Positions 37,185 to 48,672 of a stretch of DNA of 64,000 bases are shown here, one piece after another. The position numbers and the translations under genes were made by a program. The notes beneath the pieces were generated by a model. The model saw only the letters and a list, made by a program, of their open reading frames with translations, had not been told where the DNA came from and did not search any database. Numbering within the stretch: position 1 is the stretch's first letter; every line of letters begins with the position of its first letter. Source of the DNA: Stercorarius parasiticus (taxonomy: Eukaryota > Chordata > Aves > Charadriiformes > Stercorariidae). Location of the stretch: contig VWZL01000527.1 in NCBI GenBank assembly GCA_013396915.1, positions 243,391 through 307,390 of the forward strand, in the 5' to 3' direction.

Positions 37185-37204
37185 GTTACCATGACAATCA
37201 CGTG
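37185..37204 (+). promoter_or_regulatory. Candidate RFX X-box next to a CACGTG E-box
   Basis: GTTACCATGACAAT (37185-37198) is close to the palindromic RFX X-box (GTTRCCATGGYAAC form, two mismatches). CACGTG follows directly at 37199-37204. Whether this is a working element is unknown. Confidence 0.3.
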
Positions 37205-40200
37205 GTCATAATTACATAAATAACCTCATTAGTTCACACATGATAATTTCATAGTTTCTTCTGCTTGTGGGGTAGTTACAGATGGATAAAACTGGTGTTT
37301 TAATTCTGTGCCAAGGAACTGTGTCCAAATAAATACACAACCAGCCTGCAGAATCAAAACTGCTATTACAGCTTACAAACGGAAAGTAAAAATAATACAC
37401 AGATTCATCTTACGATGTTTATGAAACCAAAAAGTGTGTTTAGATTCTAGCTTGGTATTAGTAATAAAAACTTTTCATGTATCACTTCTTTAGTTCAGTT
37501 TGTGGTCCTTGTTATCTATTTCTCTCCAAAGACTAAGTCAAAAAATTCTCACCTGGTTGATTGCAAAGTTATTTTATAAAATCAAGAATCCAAGTTCTCT
37601 TAAGCTCTTAAGTACATTGAAGGAGGGAAATTCAATCCATATTAAAAAGGACACCAGTTCAAAAGTGAAAATGATGCAAGTTAATTCTCTTGAAAATCTG
37701 TTTCAAACCAGAATGCTTCTATTGCTTTTGAGATGGAGAACAGGCTCCTGTATGAATGTCTAGCACCTGGGCACGTAACGGAAAATGCATTTGGAAGCAC
37801 AGCAGTCAAAATGCAAATAAATACCTTTATATGTCGGGTATTGGTATCCCTAGTCTGGAATCACAAGGGAGCAGCTACTCCACCGTGAGCTCATGGTGCC
37901 CCATGAGAGATCCTCATGCACTGTCCTGCCCAAATGTTTCCACCATTGCCTATAATCCATTACCATTTCCCAAAGCTTCTCTGGTGGAGAAAACAGGCAT
38001 TTCTTAATTCCCAGAGGAGCAACAGGGAAGCAAAGACCAAAATACAGTTATTGCAATCCCTCTGGAGTCCACTTCTGTCTGTGCACTGCTTCATAACCTC
38101 TTCTACCAAATTAGACTGGCCCATTAGCAACCAGGAAGGTTTATAAACAACACTCATGAGAACCGTGGCCATACAGCTCTTTGGCTGGGAGGCTTACGAG
38201 CTGCAGCTACAAATAAAGCTCCACTCTGACAGAGCTACTTGAATTCTCTTTTTGCAAAGAAATTATCTGAGGAAACAAGTAAGTTATCTGATCAAGTCTT
38301 CTGCAAGCAAATAATTTACATCCTAATTTGCTCTTGTGACTATCTGCCATGGATATGACTTGGATGACCTATTGTCAGTTAAGGTTTTGTCCATGTCTTC
38401 CCATGTTGATATACTATGGATAGTGTTTGCTTAATGCCCACTGCTCCCTTACTAGATGTGCAAGAGTTTGGCCACAGAAATATTTAGAGTCATGAGCATC
38501 AAAGACCTGACTCTTTCACATGGTGTGGGCTGCTCTCACTATGGGATCCCATGTTCATGTCCTGCGGTGGGCGGGAGCATGAGACACAGATGCTTATTGG
38601 ATTTGGGGGCTGTGGGTGGTGTCCCTTAAGGGACAGGACTGTACAAACAAGGTTGATCATATAATCTCATGCTCACAAAGTCAGAGAGTAAACTTCGGTG
38701 CTCTTCACAAAAATGTCTGAACTCTCGCCCGGGGTGTGGTCACCTGGCCATGGTTGTATCCTGGGAACCACAGACTCTTCATTCCCCCAGACCGTTGGTT
38801 CTTTTCCCTGGTCTGGAATGATGCATGTTCTGGTGGTCCCATCAACTTTGGTCTCAAGGCAGACTGAAGAAAGAAAAGTCCCCGACCCTTATGGTTTGCT
38901 GAGCTTTGATACTGGCCCTTCTCATCCCTGTATCCATTTTGGTGCTAACTTCTTGGCTGTCATTCCTTGCCTACTCTTTGCAATGGAAAATTAAGAGAGT
39001 AAGTCCCACAAACGAGCACCAGAGAATGGATGATGGCCTCCAGCATCAATGGAGAAGCTGTTATAGAAGGAATAAATGATCATACAGGATTGCACTTTGG
39101 TTGAAACATAAGCAGGACCACAGTTGCTTTTTCTAGCCCCAGTTGAGTTCAGCACAGTCAGTTCAGCCAGAATAAAGAGCTATTAAAAGCATCAGCGACG
39201 GTCCATTTCAACAGAGAAATTACTCAAGAGCTCTGCCTGGCATACGCCTATTTGTATTGCTCTTGGGCCCATGGCTTCAGCACAGAAAGGATCAGGTCTG
39301 GTTAAGAGGCATCACTGAGGTTAAAATAGGACAGCGGGCTTCTGTCGCCCACCCATTGCCCCCATGCCACTGCTGCAAGGCCACACATCTCAGAGGAGGA
39401 GACCTTCAGCAGTGCTTATTCTCTGAAATTTCTGCCTGGGGTAGTTCTGAAAACTGCATTTTGCACTGTGGTCAGAATTTGCATATATTTGGAAAAATGA
39501 TGAATTTCCTTTTCTAATTTAGAAAAAAAAGAAAAGAAATCAATTCAAACCCCAGCAAAGTGAAAGGGCTCGAAAATTGGGATCCCCATTGCATATTTGC
39601 AACTCTCATCAAAACCACTCTGAGTCACTTATTCCCTAATGCTTTTGAATTCTGACACTTTCTTGAACACAAAATGTGGCTAGGAGTCATTTCTCTGTGA
39701 GAAAAAAAAAAAAAGGATCTTGATTTCTTAAAATGAGATGATGAATGACCGAGTTTTTCAGATTTGACCCAGCAGCAGGCAAATGGCCACAGGGAAATTA
39801 CTTTATTTCTGCAGCCTGCTTTATTAAACCTGCCTAGCAGCCCTGAGTATAAGCCCTGGGGTATAGGTAGAGTGAGTGCATTGGTGATAAAACTAGTTTT
39901 CTGAGCCTAATTTGGTTTGAAAGCAGTGGGTGGTGGAGCACAAGCTGGTGGCCAAGCTAAGGGCTGGTGTCTCGGCACGTAGCACCGACCTCTCGGTTCT
40001 CCACGCGAGTCCCTTTCCTACAACGTCACCTCACACCACCACCCAAACCACGAGTTGGTTTCACAGGCGCAGCCTGGTGCCCTGCACGGCGAGGACAAGC
40101 TTCCCCTCTGCCGAGGAGGCAGATCTCAAACCTCATCCCAAACCTCCTGGGCATCATCACAGACTGGGGCTGCAGGGAGAGCCTCTTGCAGATGACAGCT

Positions 40201-41792
40201 GAGATTGCAGGAAGGTTGCTCCTATTTAATAATGCTGCCTCATATTCCTTCTGCTTTGGTTCCCATCCAGTTGAACATTTCAGGGTCAGATTCTCATTTG
40301 TGATGTACTGTCTGTAAGCCTTCACAAAGAATTACGCTTCATCTGACTGAGGACCAAGCTACAGGGATAAATTTCATCCTCATGAAGCACCTGAGAGCAT
40401 GAAGTGAGGAATTTCAGCATCCCTTATTCTGGCATCTGCTAGGACAGCATACACAACTGCACAGACAACCTCGTGCACTGCTGTATCCCTCCTTTTGTTG
40501 TCCTGTTGAAGTCAGGGGTGACACACAAATGTAAAATTACAAGCTGTGGTCATGTATGAGAAATTTCTATTTGCAAATTTTAACAACTGGAACTGATAAT
40601 ACTACACAAGGAGAATTTATCTTTCTTTTTTTCCCCCAATGGATGGTACAAAGAACTGACTCTCAGATGTTCTCTAGACAAATCTGTGTCATGTTTTTCT
40701 CCCCATTTGACACAGATTTTCAGTTTGGGAAACTCTGAGCACTCCAGTGCAGCTACTCTTAATTTACTGCAGAAAAAGTATGTGTAGCTGGAGGTGAAAG
40801 AGGCTGATAAATCTGCAGCTGGTAACTGGTTTTGAGATAAGGACAAATACACAGAGGACTTCCTGGCAACCTTCAGAATTTACTTTGTTTCAGATAAATT
40901 TTAATTACAGTGGTCCCAAAAAGGAAGAATAAATATCTTCCAAAGGGTAGGACACAGACTGCCTGGGAATCTGACACAAATTTTGTGCAAACAGGGGAGT
41001 TTCTCAGTGCTGTGATTGTGAGGAGGTGCCACGTACCATCTCCCTGTCTCTCTGGGGGTCTGTGAGCACCAGGACACAGAAGCGCTACACAAATGATTTG
41101 TCTTGAGCTTGGACCATCACTCTGCAAGGGATGGGTGGGTCAAGTGGAGATCCTCCCAACAGAGCAAGGGGAAAAAAAATGTGCAAAGGTCTTGAAATCA
41201 TGACCCACAAAGGAAGGGGGACAGGAACAACTTGTCCCTGTACCCACTGGGAATGGGAAATAAGTGTCTCAACCTGCAGCAAATGAGATTTCAGGTGGAC
41301 ATTTGGAAAGTTCTTCCAGGAGCTGCTGGGTGGCAGGGGCAGCTTGGGGCAGACCCCCAAGTCCTTCTCCCCCTGCTTCCTGCCATTCACTGGGGCCAAG
41401 GTGTGGGCGAGACACAGGATGTGAGCTGATAGCACAGCAAACAGAGAATTTCAAAATGAGTTAATTGCTTGTATAAACCATTCCACCAGCTTGAATATGA
41501 GCCAGTTTTATGCACAAAGGGTTTCTACTTGTACAGTTTATAACTGGCTGTGAAATGTATTGCCACAGGATGTCTTTGAAGCCACGAAAATGAAGCATCG
41601 ACAGAGACATCTTTAGCTGATAACAAAACTATTTGATCATTAGCTTCATTAATAACCACAAAAACAAATAAATGAGGAGACACCTTAAATCTTCTGTGCT
41701 CAAGGGAGATCTTTACCACCTCTGGTGATCTGGTTCCAGCCTAGATCCCCTCTAGTCAGCTAGTCCTTGGATTTCTCAAACTTCCCTTTACA

Positions 41793-42201
41793 AAGAATCA
41801 TAGAATCGTAGAATTTCCTAGGTTGGAAGGAACCTTTCAGATCATCGAGTTCAACCATCAACATAACTCTGACAAAAACCATCACTAAACTATATCTCTA
41901 AGCACTATGTCTACCCATCTTTTAAATACCTCCAGGGATGGGGACTCAACCACTTCCCTGGGCAGCCTGTTCCAATGCTTGTCCCATCTCCTTTTCCTTG
42001 GGAGAAGAGCCCGACCCCCCCTGGCTACACCCTCCTTTCAGGGAGTTGTAGAGAGCGACAAGGTCTCCCCTCAGCCTCCTTTTCTCCAGGCTGAACACCC
42101 CCAGCTCCCTCAGCTGCTCCTCATAAGACTTGTGCTCCCACCAGCAGACCCCTCACCAGCTCCATTTCCCTTCTCTCCAGCACCTCAATGTCTTTTTGTG
42201 G
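41793..42201 (-). repeat. CR1 LINE 3' fragment with internal deletion
   Basis: Antisense CR1 of the 12574 subfamily (ATCATCGAGTTCAACCATCA, CTGACAAAAACC). Between GTTCCAATGCTTG (about 41980) and the CTTGGGAGAAGAGC block, the roughly 70-80 bases seen in the 12574 copy are absent, so an internal deletion has occurred. Confidence 0.9.
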
Positions 42202-45200
42202 AGACAAGCACCTTGTGTAGGCCAGGAGACATTGCCCCTTCCATTAGGTGCTAGGTGTTAATTTGGACCAGCTTTACAATGAACCCTTGGGCACTACAAT
42301 GACACCAGTAGTGAGATACTGCTGCTGCTCAGGATCTCAGCAGTCATATCCTGCACCCACCTGTTGGTGGCATAAAGCCCCACCACAACCACTTACCAGG
42401 ACTACATTACAGTTAATTATTAATCATCTATTAACTACCACAGAGCAGGCACAAAATCCCTGCTACTCCTTAAGTCCAACTCACACATCTGAAAGTCCTC
42501 TTTTTTCCCCTGTCCCTCCAAGAAGCAATCAAAACGATGAATTGAGTGCTCTACTTCCTTTATGTTGGCTTCCCAGCTACTGAGTATCTATTAGATATTA
42601 GTCATGCAAGAGATGTGTCAACCACTGACAGCAACCACAGCTGATGAGTAACTGTGATATTGATTTGGCTGTGTTTGGAAAATTTAGGCTTGCAGTAGGA
42701 GACGATCATTTCTGCTGGGGAGGAAAAGTAGAGCTGTTTAATAGAGGAAAAAGGTTACTTTACCTTTTCTGTCATGTCTCCTGTACAAAGATCAAGGGGT
42801 GGGAGATAGATACAGTGATTTGACCCGTTTGGAGGGGACCTCTCATGTCTCTGATCCACCTATCTTCTCAGATCAGGATTAAATGAAATTAAACTAAAAT
42901 TAAACTTCAGTGTTTAATCGGGGTGCTCTGAGCCTTGCCCCTCAAGTTCTGAGTTTCTCTCAGATAACCACGGCCCTCAGGCTCAGTCTAATCATTCATC
43001 TCCTAGAAATGACCTCCACCAATCCAGCAGGTCATGCAATGCTTGTATGTAAGAAGAAGAGTGTTGCCTTGGTTTACAGGGATTTATAAGAATATGTGCT
43101 CAAAAGGAAGAAAATACATTCTCTCCAACAAGAAAAAATAAAATAAATAAATGTCTTCCTAAATGAAAGTGTCATCAAGGCCAACACACTCAGATTTGGG
43201 TGCCAGAAGGATCTCAGCTGGGTAAAGTACTTAAGTATCAACGTAATCCCAAGAAAGCTTTTGTCAGAGCCAAGAGAAGGGATAGGTTTGATTTCAAAAG
43301 GCTTTAAATAATCTTGAATCCTTTTGTGTCGGTAAGCTTTTGTTAGTGTCCCAGTTTTCAGACCTCTAGTTAAGAGAGGGTTAAGTGTCAGAATAGAACA
43401 AATGCCATGGGGCAAAATCTAACGTCATGGAAAAAAATCATGTTCAATTTTTGTTTTCACTTCAGACCAGTAAGAATTGGAAAATAATTATTTGGGATTC
43501 AGAAAAATCTTGGAACCAGAAATGTGAGAGTTTTGTTTCTATAATTCAGACCTGGTGGAAGCATTTCAAGGGGTATATTTTCTCCTGAGACTCTCTCAAT
43601 TTGCCTGTCACAATTGCAAACGAATGCGTTCATGGCTGAAAATAAACCATGGAAAGTTTTTTGGTTTGTTTTTTTTTTCGCCATTGCAATGTTGTGTTAC
43701 ATTAGCCATGTTTGAATGGTTAACTATTCACCTTTCAAGTACTGAGGTAACCCAAACCACTGACACATTTAGAGTAAACAAGCCTGGATTTAGGGTCAGG
43801 CTGGTTGAACCTGATCTTCCACTACCTTGCAAGCTTTTGAAACCTTTTTTGCTTCTAAAATTGGAAATTTAACTGACCCACTTTGAAGGGATATTTCAGT
43901 AAATGGCATTAGAGAAAAACCCTTCTGAGGGAACCATTTCCTTTAACCTGTACATCTCTAACTCTAAGAGGGAAATTGAATTATGCGTTTAACTTTTCAA
44001 TCATCAGCATCTTTCAAACAAGCTGATATAGGTCATGGCTATCCCAGAAACTGCAAACTAAATTCTACCCTTATTTACATCCTCCTTTGGATGGCACAGG
44101 GTGAATAAAATTTGGACTTATGCGTAAATATTGAGCAAGTGTAAAAAACACATCTTATTTGCATCATTTTCATCTGAAAACATCACCGAAATTAGACCTG
44201 AGAAAAGGCGTGCATCATCAGACCAAGGCTGTTACACTGAGTGTTACTTCATGATGCACATCCTAGCTACTTGTAACCCACTGTCATAGCAAAGTGATTA
44301 GAGCAATTCCCTAAGAAAGAAATGTTAGAGAAGGCTAAATTCAACGTTCACCCCCTCCTTTCTAAAACATAAGACCCTTTGTCAAGAATCTCTCTGAAAT
44401 TCAGCCTGCAAGCTGCATCAACACCTTTGTGTATGTCCATCGTCCACCTACTTTCCAGGAACCTCATCAGAGGAGATGGTAGTAGCTGGGTTATTATATC
44501 TCATAGTTCATTATGATCAGCATCATTACCTGGGAAGCTGCAGCCTAAGAGATTTGAGTCTGCCCTTCTCTCTACATGCTAGGTTTTGCAGCATTCCTGG
44601 TGGAGGGTCTTTCCTTGGGAGACATTGAGTTGTCCTAATTAGCTATGCCATGAAGTATTTGCCAGGGAGAAGAAGGCACTGTAGGCTAGTGGTTGGGATA
44701 TTTGCCTGGGAGAGGCATCAGGTTTCTAGTTGCTGGTTCAGTATCTGCTTTATCCAAAATTTTCACATCCCTACTTTGCTGCTGAATGGCATAACTGCAG
44801 AGCTCTGGGCTCTCAACAAAGGATACTGGATGATGATGCCGCAGAAGGAGCGTGTCCCGGAGCATCCCACACATCCCAGTGACCAAAATACTTACTAGAG
44901 GGCTGTTGATTCAAATCCCTGAAAGCAGATGAGAGGAATGAATACAGACATCCCTCCTTGCAGGCAAGGTCTCTTTCAGAGCCAAGTCCACAGCTTTTAA
45001 CAAGCATCCAGGGCTCATCAAGACATCTGCCTAATAAGAAACAAAAACCAAGGCAGTTGCTATCAGCCAGAGCAACAGTGATGACCCGCAACCCCCTTCC
45101 AACGCTTTAGTGAAACTCTAGAAAAGTCCCCCTGAACAGGAGAAAGGGATCCCAACTGTCACCATGTCTGATAGAGTCTGTCCACTTGAACAAGTGGATT

Positions 45201-46217
45201 TAAATATTGCATGTTTAAATACTAACACGGCAGGGTACATCACAGCTGCAGTATACTGGTCTTACAAGGATGGAGAGACATGAGGGTGGGATCAGGAACC
45301 ACGTAAGATCATTGATCACTGTCACTCAGAACACTGCGCTGGGACACAAGGAGTCATAATGCCTTGGGGTTACACAGTGCAAGCTATTTAGCTCCCTATA
45401 TTTTCAAACACAGCATGCTATTACCTATATACCATGGAAGAGGCGCCTGCAGCTCCTTCCAGCTTTTCCCACCTATGAAAGGAGTAATTTTCCACCCCTC
45501 AGCCTTCACAAGCTTTCTCTCAGATCCCTCTGTCCTCTCCCTAACTTAGGAATAGAAAGTTTAACCACATCCATCACACTTCCCAGACCCCTTTCCTTAG
45601 GATCTAGGATCACAGCCCTGTCTCATAGCACAAGAGCTTAAAGTAAACAGAAAAGGTGGCAAGCTCAAAATCAATGTTCGTGTTTTGGCGTTGTTTTTTT
45701 TTTTTTTTTTCCCCAGATGGAGAACGGCTGAGTTTGGGAATGCTCTATCACAAAGTATTCTGGTCAAAACCGACATATCACACTCAATGTGTAGATATGA
45801 ATAAAAGTAGCCTGATCCAGACTGGGAAATTTGACAAAGAAATAGGAGCTTGAGGAGGAACTTGAGTCCCTAGGCACCAAGGCAAGTGACAGCACATGGC
45901 AAGTATGGAGAGCCATTGGATGGGGACTAGCTGCCCAACATCTGCCCAATTCAGGACAAAAAAGACATCAGACTGACCTAGGAGCAAACGGACCCAATCT
46001 GGCAGTGCCAGTGACACTTCAAAACAGTGGTTTTGATACCTACAGCGCCCCAAGTAAAGACCGTGAAGCACATCAACTTCTGTTTGACTAGATGGCAACT
46101 CTGGTCCCAATTTCAAAATTACACACTTTGCACCCGCTTACTGCAGTGCGTGCCAATTTTTTTGGTGGTTTTCTAATATCATCATTGAGTTTTGTTACTA
46201 CTTGAGTGACATGGCTA
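42202..46217. other. Intergenic stretch upstream of IL17A
   Basis: No coding gene was recognised. It contains a tRNA-derived SINE at about 44676-44920 and a 17-base T run at 45694-45710. Any distal IL17A enhancers would be expected here, but I cannot point to them. Confidence 0.5.
44676..44920 (+). repeat. tRNA-derived SINE remnant (MIR/AmnSINE-like)
   Basis: GTAGGCTAGTGGTTGGG at 44681 fits a tRNA A box, followed by ATTTGCCTGGGAGAGGCATC as in tRNA-headed amniote SINEs. A B-box-like GATTCAAATCCC lies at about 44908, too far from the A box for a functional tRNA. Old and diverged; the exact family is uncertain. Confidence 0.45.
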
Positions 46218-46350
46218 AAGTAATGACATCATCTGCAGATATAAGAAAGGGTGAGCCCATATCCTGTCTTCCACCTGCGTTAATGGAATATATATACATA
46301 CCCTTTTTTAATTTAAGTTATGGTCAGAAACCACAGTTAAGGTTGGGAAA
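46218..46350 (+). promoter_or_regulatory. Candidate IL17A proximal promoter motifs
   Basis: Upstream of the IL17A TATA box lie a CRE/AP-1-like TGACATCA (46224-46231), a ROR-type half-site variant TTATGGTCA (about 46318-46326), a RUNX-like AACCACA (46329-46335) and an NFAT-like GGAAA core (46346-46350). RORgt, RUNX1, NFAT and bZIP factors are established regulators of mammalian IL17A. That these sites are used is inferred from motif and position. Confidence 0.4.
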
Positions 46351-46392
46351 AAAACACCTACTCCGCATGAACTAGGACAGCACAGAAGCCCT

Positions 46393-46400
46393 TATAAAAA
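46393..46400 (+). promoter_or_regulatory. TATA box of IL17A
   Basis: TATAAAAA lies 90 bases before the start codon. It predicts transcription from about 46420-46428 and a 5' UTR of about 60 bases. IL17F has the same kind of box. Confidence 0.85.
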
Positions 46401-46482
46401 GTCCACCAGCAAACGTGCCCAGATACCTTCAGCTCGACAGAGCTCAGCACAAGCATCAGCCGCAGCAAGAGAAGGAACGAAG

Positions 46483-48292
46483 ATGTCTCCGATCCCTTGC
46501 GCTTCTCTGGTGAGAACTTGCTTTCTGGGTTTTTTTCCCCCAATTTGACAGAGACATATTTAAATTCTGTTAGATGAATGTCAGGAATGGGGAGCTGCAC
46601 CCACCTTAAAAATGTTATTTCAGCCATTATTAATAGAAAATACGTAAAACGGGAGACTGCTGAATAGCACCAGCATGGGGCAGCAACGAGACTGTACCGG
46701 TGTATTAGCAAATGGGGATACTGCAACATACTCTGAAGTTAAGAAATCCACTGAAAACTCAACCTTAGAGTGTCTTTTTGCTGTTATATCCTTTCTGCAA
46801 TCTCCTGTATTATATTACTTTATGTAATTGAATTTTTTTATCAACAAATTACAACTGAGTGTATACCATACCTGTCAGCACTGTAAGAATTAAATAATGA
46901 AAGCAAGTGTGGATGTGACATATGACACGTTTTTCCATAATTACCCCAACCTGCAGTATAGACTTTAACTACCAGCTAGGCTGGCTGTGGATGAATTTCC
47001 CAGCCCCATGGAAGAGTTTTAGGCGTTTGCTGTACCTGCGTTGTGTCCTAAATGCTCCAATTTTCTTCAGTTCAGACCACTGCTCTTCATGCTGCTGGCC
47101 ATGCTGTCAGCCAGCAGTTCTGCCTACGGGAAGGTGATACAGCCTGGACTCAAGCCGGAGAGCCTCTTCAAGCAAGCATATGCTGGATGCCTGACGCAAA
47201 AAGACTCCAAATTCCCTCAAACTGTGAGAGTCAACATAAGCATCAGCAGCATCAACCAGGACACCAAAACAACTCTTGATGTCAGCAGCCGCTCTCTGGC
47301 TCCGTGGGATTACAGGTACCATCTCTGTCCTTATGGTCTAGAAATACACTGGCTGCGATGGTCAAGAATAACGCAGAGGCGTTATCAGTGCATCTTTGTT
47401 ATCAGTGCTTCGCTGTTGAGAGACTTGGGAAATACGAGGGTATCCACAGTCCATATAATCTTCTTTGAAAGATAACCAATACAGAAAAGAAGACAGAGCA
47501 AAAAACAGAGAATCATAGAATCATCTATGTTGGAAGGGACCTTGGCAAAACAAGTTACTTTTGTAATTTAATTAATTAATTTGTATATTGGGGCAAGTTT
47601 TTCCTTCAAAAGCATTTTTGACCTTAAAGATCATCAGAGGCCTAACATTGCACCAAATTCAATGGTGGTTTAATAACATCAGCATCAGATCCTAAGAACG
47701 TTTCATGTTTTGGAGAGGAGCTGAAGGTCTTTGGGTTCATTAGTCAGTCTGACATGTTGAGAAGCTCGTATCATTTCTAGTTGGTCTTTCAAAGTCAGTG
47801 CCTATTTGAAGCAAGTTCTTCACAAAGGCAGTTGGGTGCAGTCCTGTCATGCTTCTCTTACACTGAAAAACCTGCATTATTTACTTACTTACACTTAAAA
47901 ACCTAGAGTAAAGGAGGATCTACAGCCCCTTCATAGGCAATCTCCTGGGAGGTACAGGTCTGGGAGCCCACAGTGACCCAGAATATCATGATTCTAGAAA
48001 CGCAGCAGCATTTCCATTTCAAACAGTTCTCTATTCTTTCATGTCATTTTACAGGATTGATGAGGACCACAACCGCTTCCCCCAGGTGATCGCTGATGCC
48101 AAGTGCCGCCTCTCCAGGTGCCTGAATTTGGATGGGCAGCTGGACCACAGCGTCAATTCTGTCCCCATCAAACAGGAGATCCTCGTCCTCCGGAGGGAGC
48201 AGAAAGGCTGCCACCAAACATACCGGTTGGAGAAGAAAATCATCACCGTGGGCTGCACATGTGTCACCCCCTTGATCCGACACCAGGCTTAA
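46483..48292 (+). CDS. IL17A: Interleukin-17A precursor, three coding exons
   Basis: The coding exons are 46483-46509 (27 nt), 47071-47315 (245 nt) and 48055-48292 (238 nt), giving 169 residues. Introns of 561 and 739 bp have GT...AG ends (CTG|GTGAGA, TTCAG|TTC, ACAG|GTACC, TTTACAG|G). Residues 1 to about 29 form a signal peptide with core LLFMLLAML. The IL-17 domain follows, with Cys49, Cys108, Cys113, Cys143, Cys158 and Cys160. By the family fold, 108-158 and 113-160 are intrachain knot bonds, and 49 and 143 link the dimer. The conserved NSVP and VGCTCVTP are present. The secreted dimer signals through IL-17RA/RC to recruit neutrophils and induce antimicrobial defence. It is called A rather than F from its + orientation, its place after mir-133b, and the LDGQLDHSVNSVP stretch. 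An N-glycosylation sequon lies at Asn64 (NIS), while the family site (NRS) is SRS at 82-84. The ATG has A at -3. Confidence 0.95.
47507..47544 (-). repeat. CR1 3' end remnant in IL17A intron 2
   Basis: AGAGAATCATAGAATCATC then TATGTTGGAAGGGACCTTGG is a CR1 terminus in antisense. After about 75 bases of AT-rich DNA, GACCTTAAAGATCATCAGAG (47620-47639) looks like the next piece of the same element, so the copy may have been split or rearranged. Confidence 0.75.
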
Positions 48293-48590
48293 AGGGAGCC
48301 TGTAATGTAAGACCAGGGAGCCATGGAGGAGAGCTTCCTTGCCTTACAGTGATGAAATGAAGGGGCCTGACTCAATCTCTGCTAAACTGAATCAAGCCAT
48401 AATGATTAGCTAGAACCTATCAAAGTATATTAACAATGAAGAAGTTTCAATTTAAAAAAAAAAAAAAATAAATATTATTTTCCCCAAAATCTTGAACTCT
48501 ATGAATTTGGAATTCAGACACGTTCATGTGCCTGGTCGAAAAAGTAATGGGAACTCTTTATACATCTTTAGTTTACACTTTGAAATGTCT

Positions 48591-48653
48591 ATTTATGTAA
48601 TTCTATTTATGCTGGTGGAAAACTTAGTAATAATATATCTATCTGCTTATTTA
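48591..48653 (+). promoter_or_regulatory. AU-rich elements in IL17A 3' UTR
   Basis: ATTTA pentamers at 48591-48595, 48605-48609 and 48649-48653 lie between the stop codon and the distal poly(A) signal. AU-rich elements that set short mRNA life are typical of cytokine transcripts, including IL17A. Confidence 0.7.
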
Positions 48654-48662
48654 TCTTTGTTT

Positions 48663-48668
48663 AATAAA
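48663..48668 (+). terminator. Poly(A) signals of IL17A
   Basis: AATAAA at 48663-48668 follows the AU-rich elements and predicts a 3' UTR of about 390 bases. Another AATAAA at 48467-48472, after an A-run, could give a shorter form lacking the AU-rich elements. Confidence 0.7.
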
Positions 48669-48672
48669 AAAA

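Larger units (their letters stand above)
34805..41792. other. Long intergenic stretch, AT-rich
   Basis: Seven kilobases with no recognised gene or CR1. It holds an (AT)8 run at 35911-35926 and a motif cluster at 37185-37204. Frames such as 35083-35439, 39967-40317 and 41085-41435 have no family resemblance. Confidence 0.5.

Noticed and set aside
44676..44920. Possible tRNA gene (A-box and B-box-like words)
   Set aside because: The boxes are over 200 bases apart and no cloverleaf can be drawn, so it is kept only as a SINE remnant.
45694..45853. Seventeen T residues then CCCCAG, resembling a splice acceptor, followed by an open frame of about 45 codons
   Set aside because: The T run is more simply a homopolymer or reversed poly(A) tail. 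The open frame matches nothing and IL17A does not need it.
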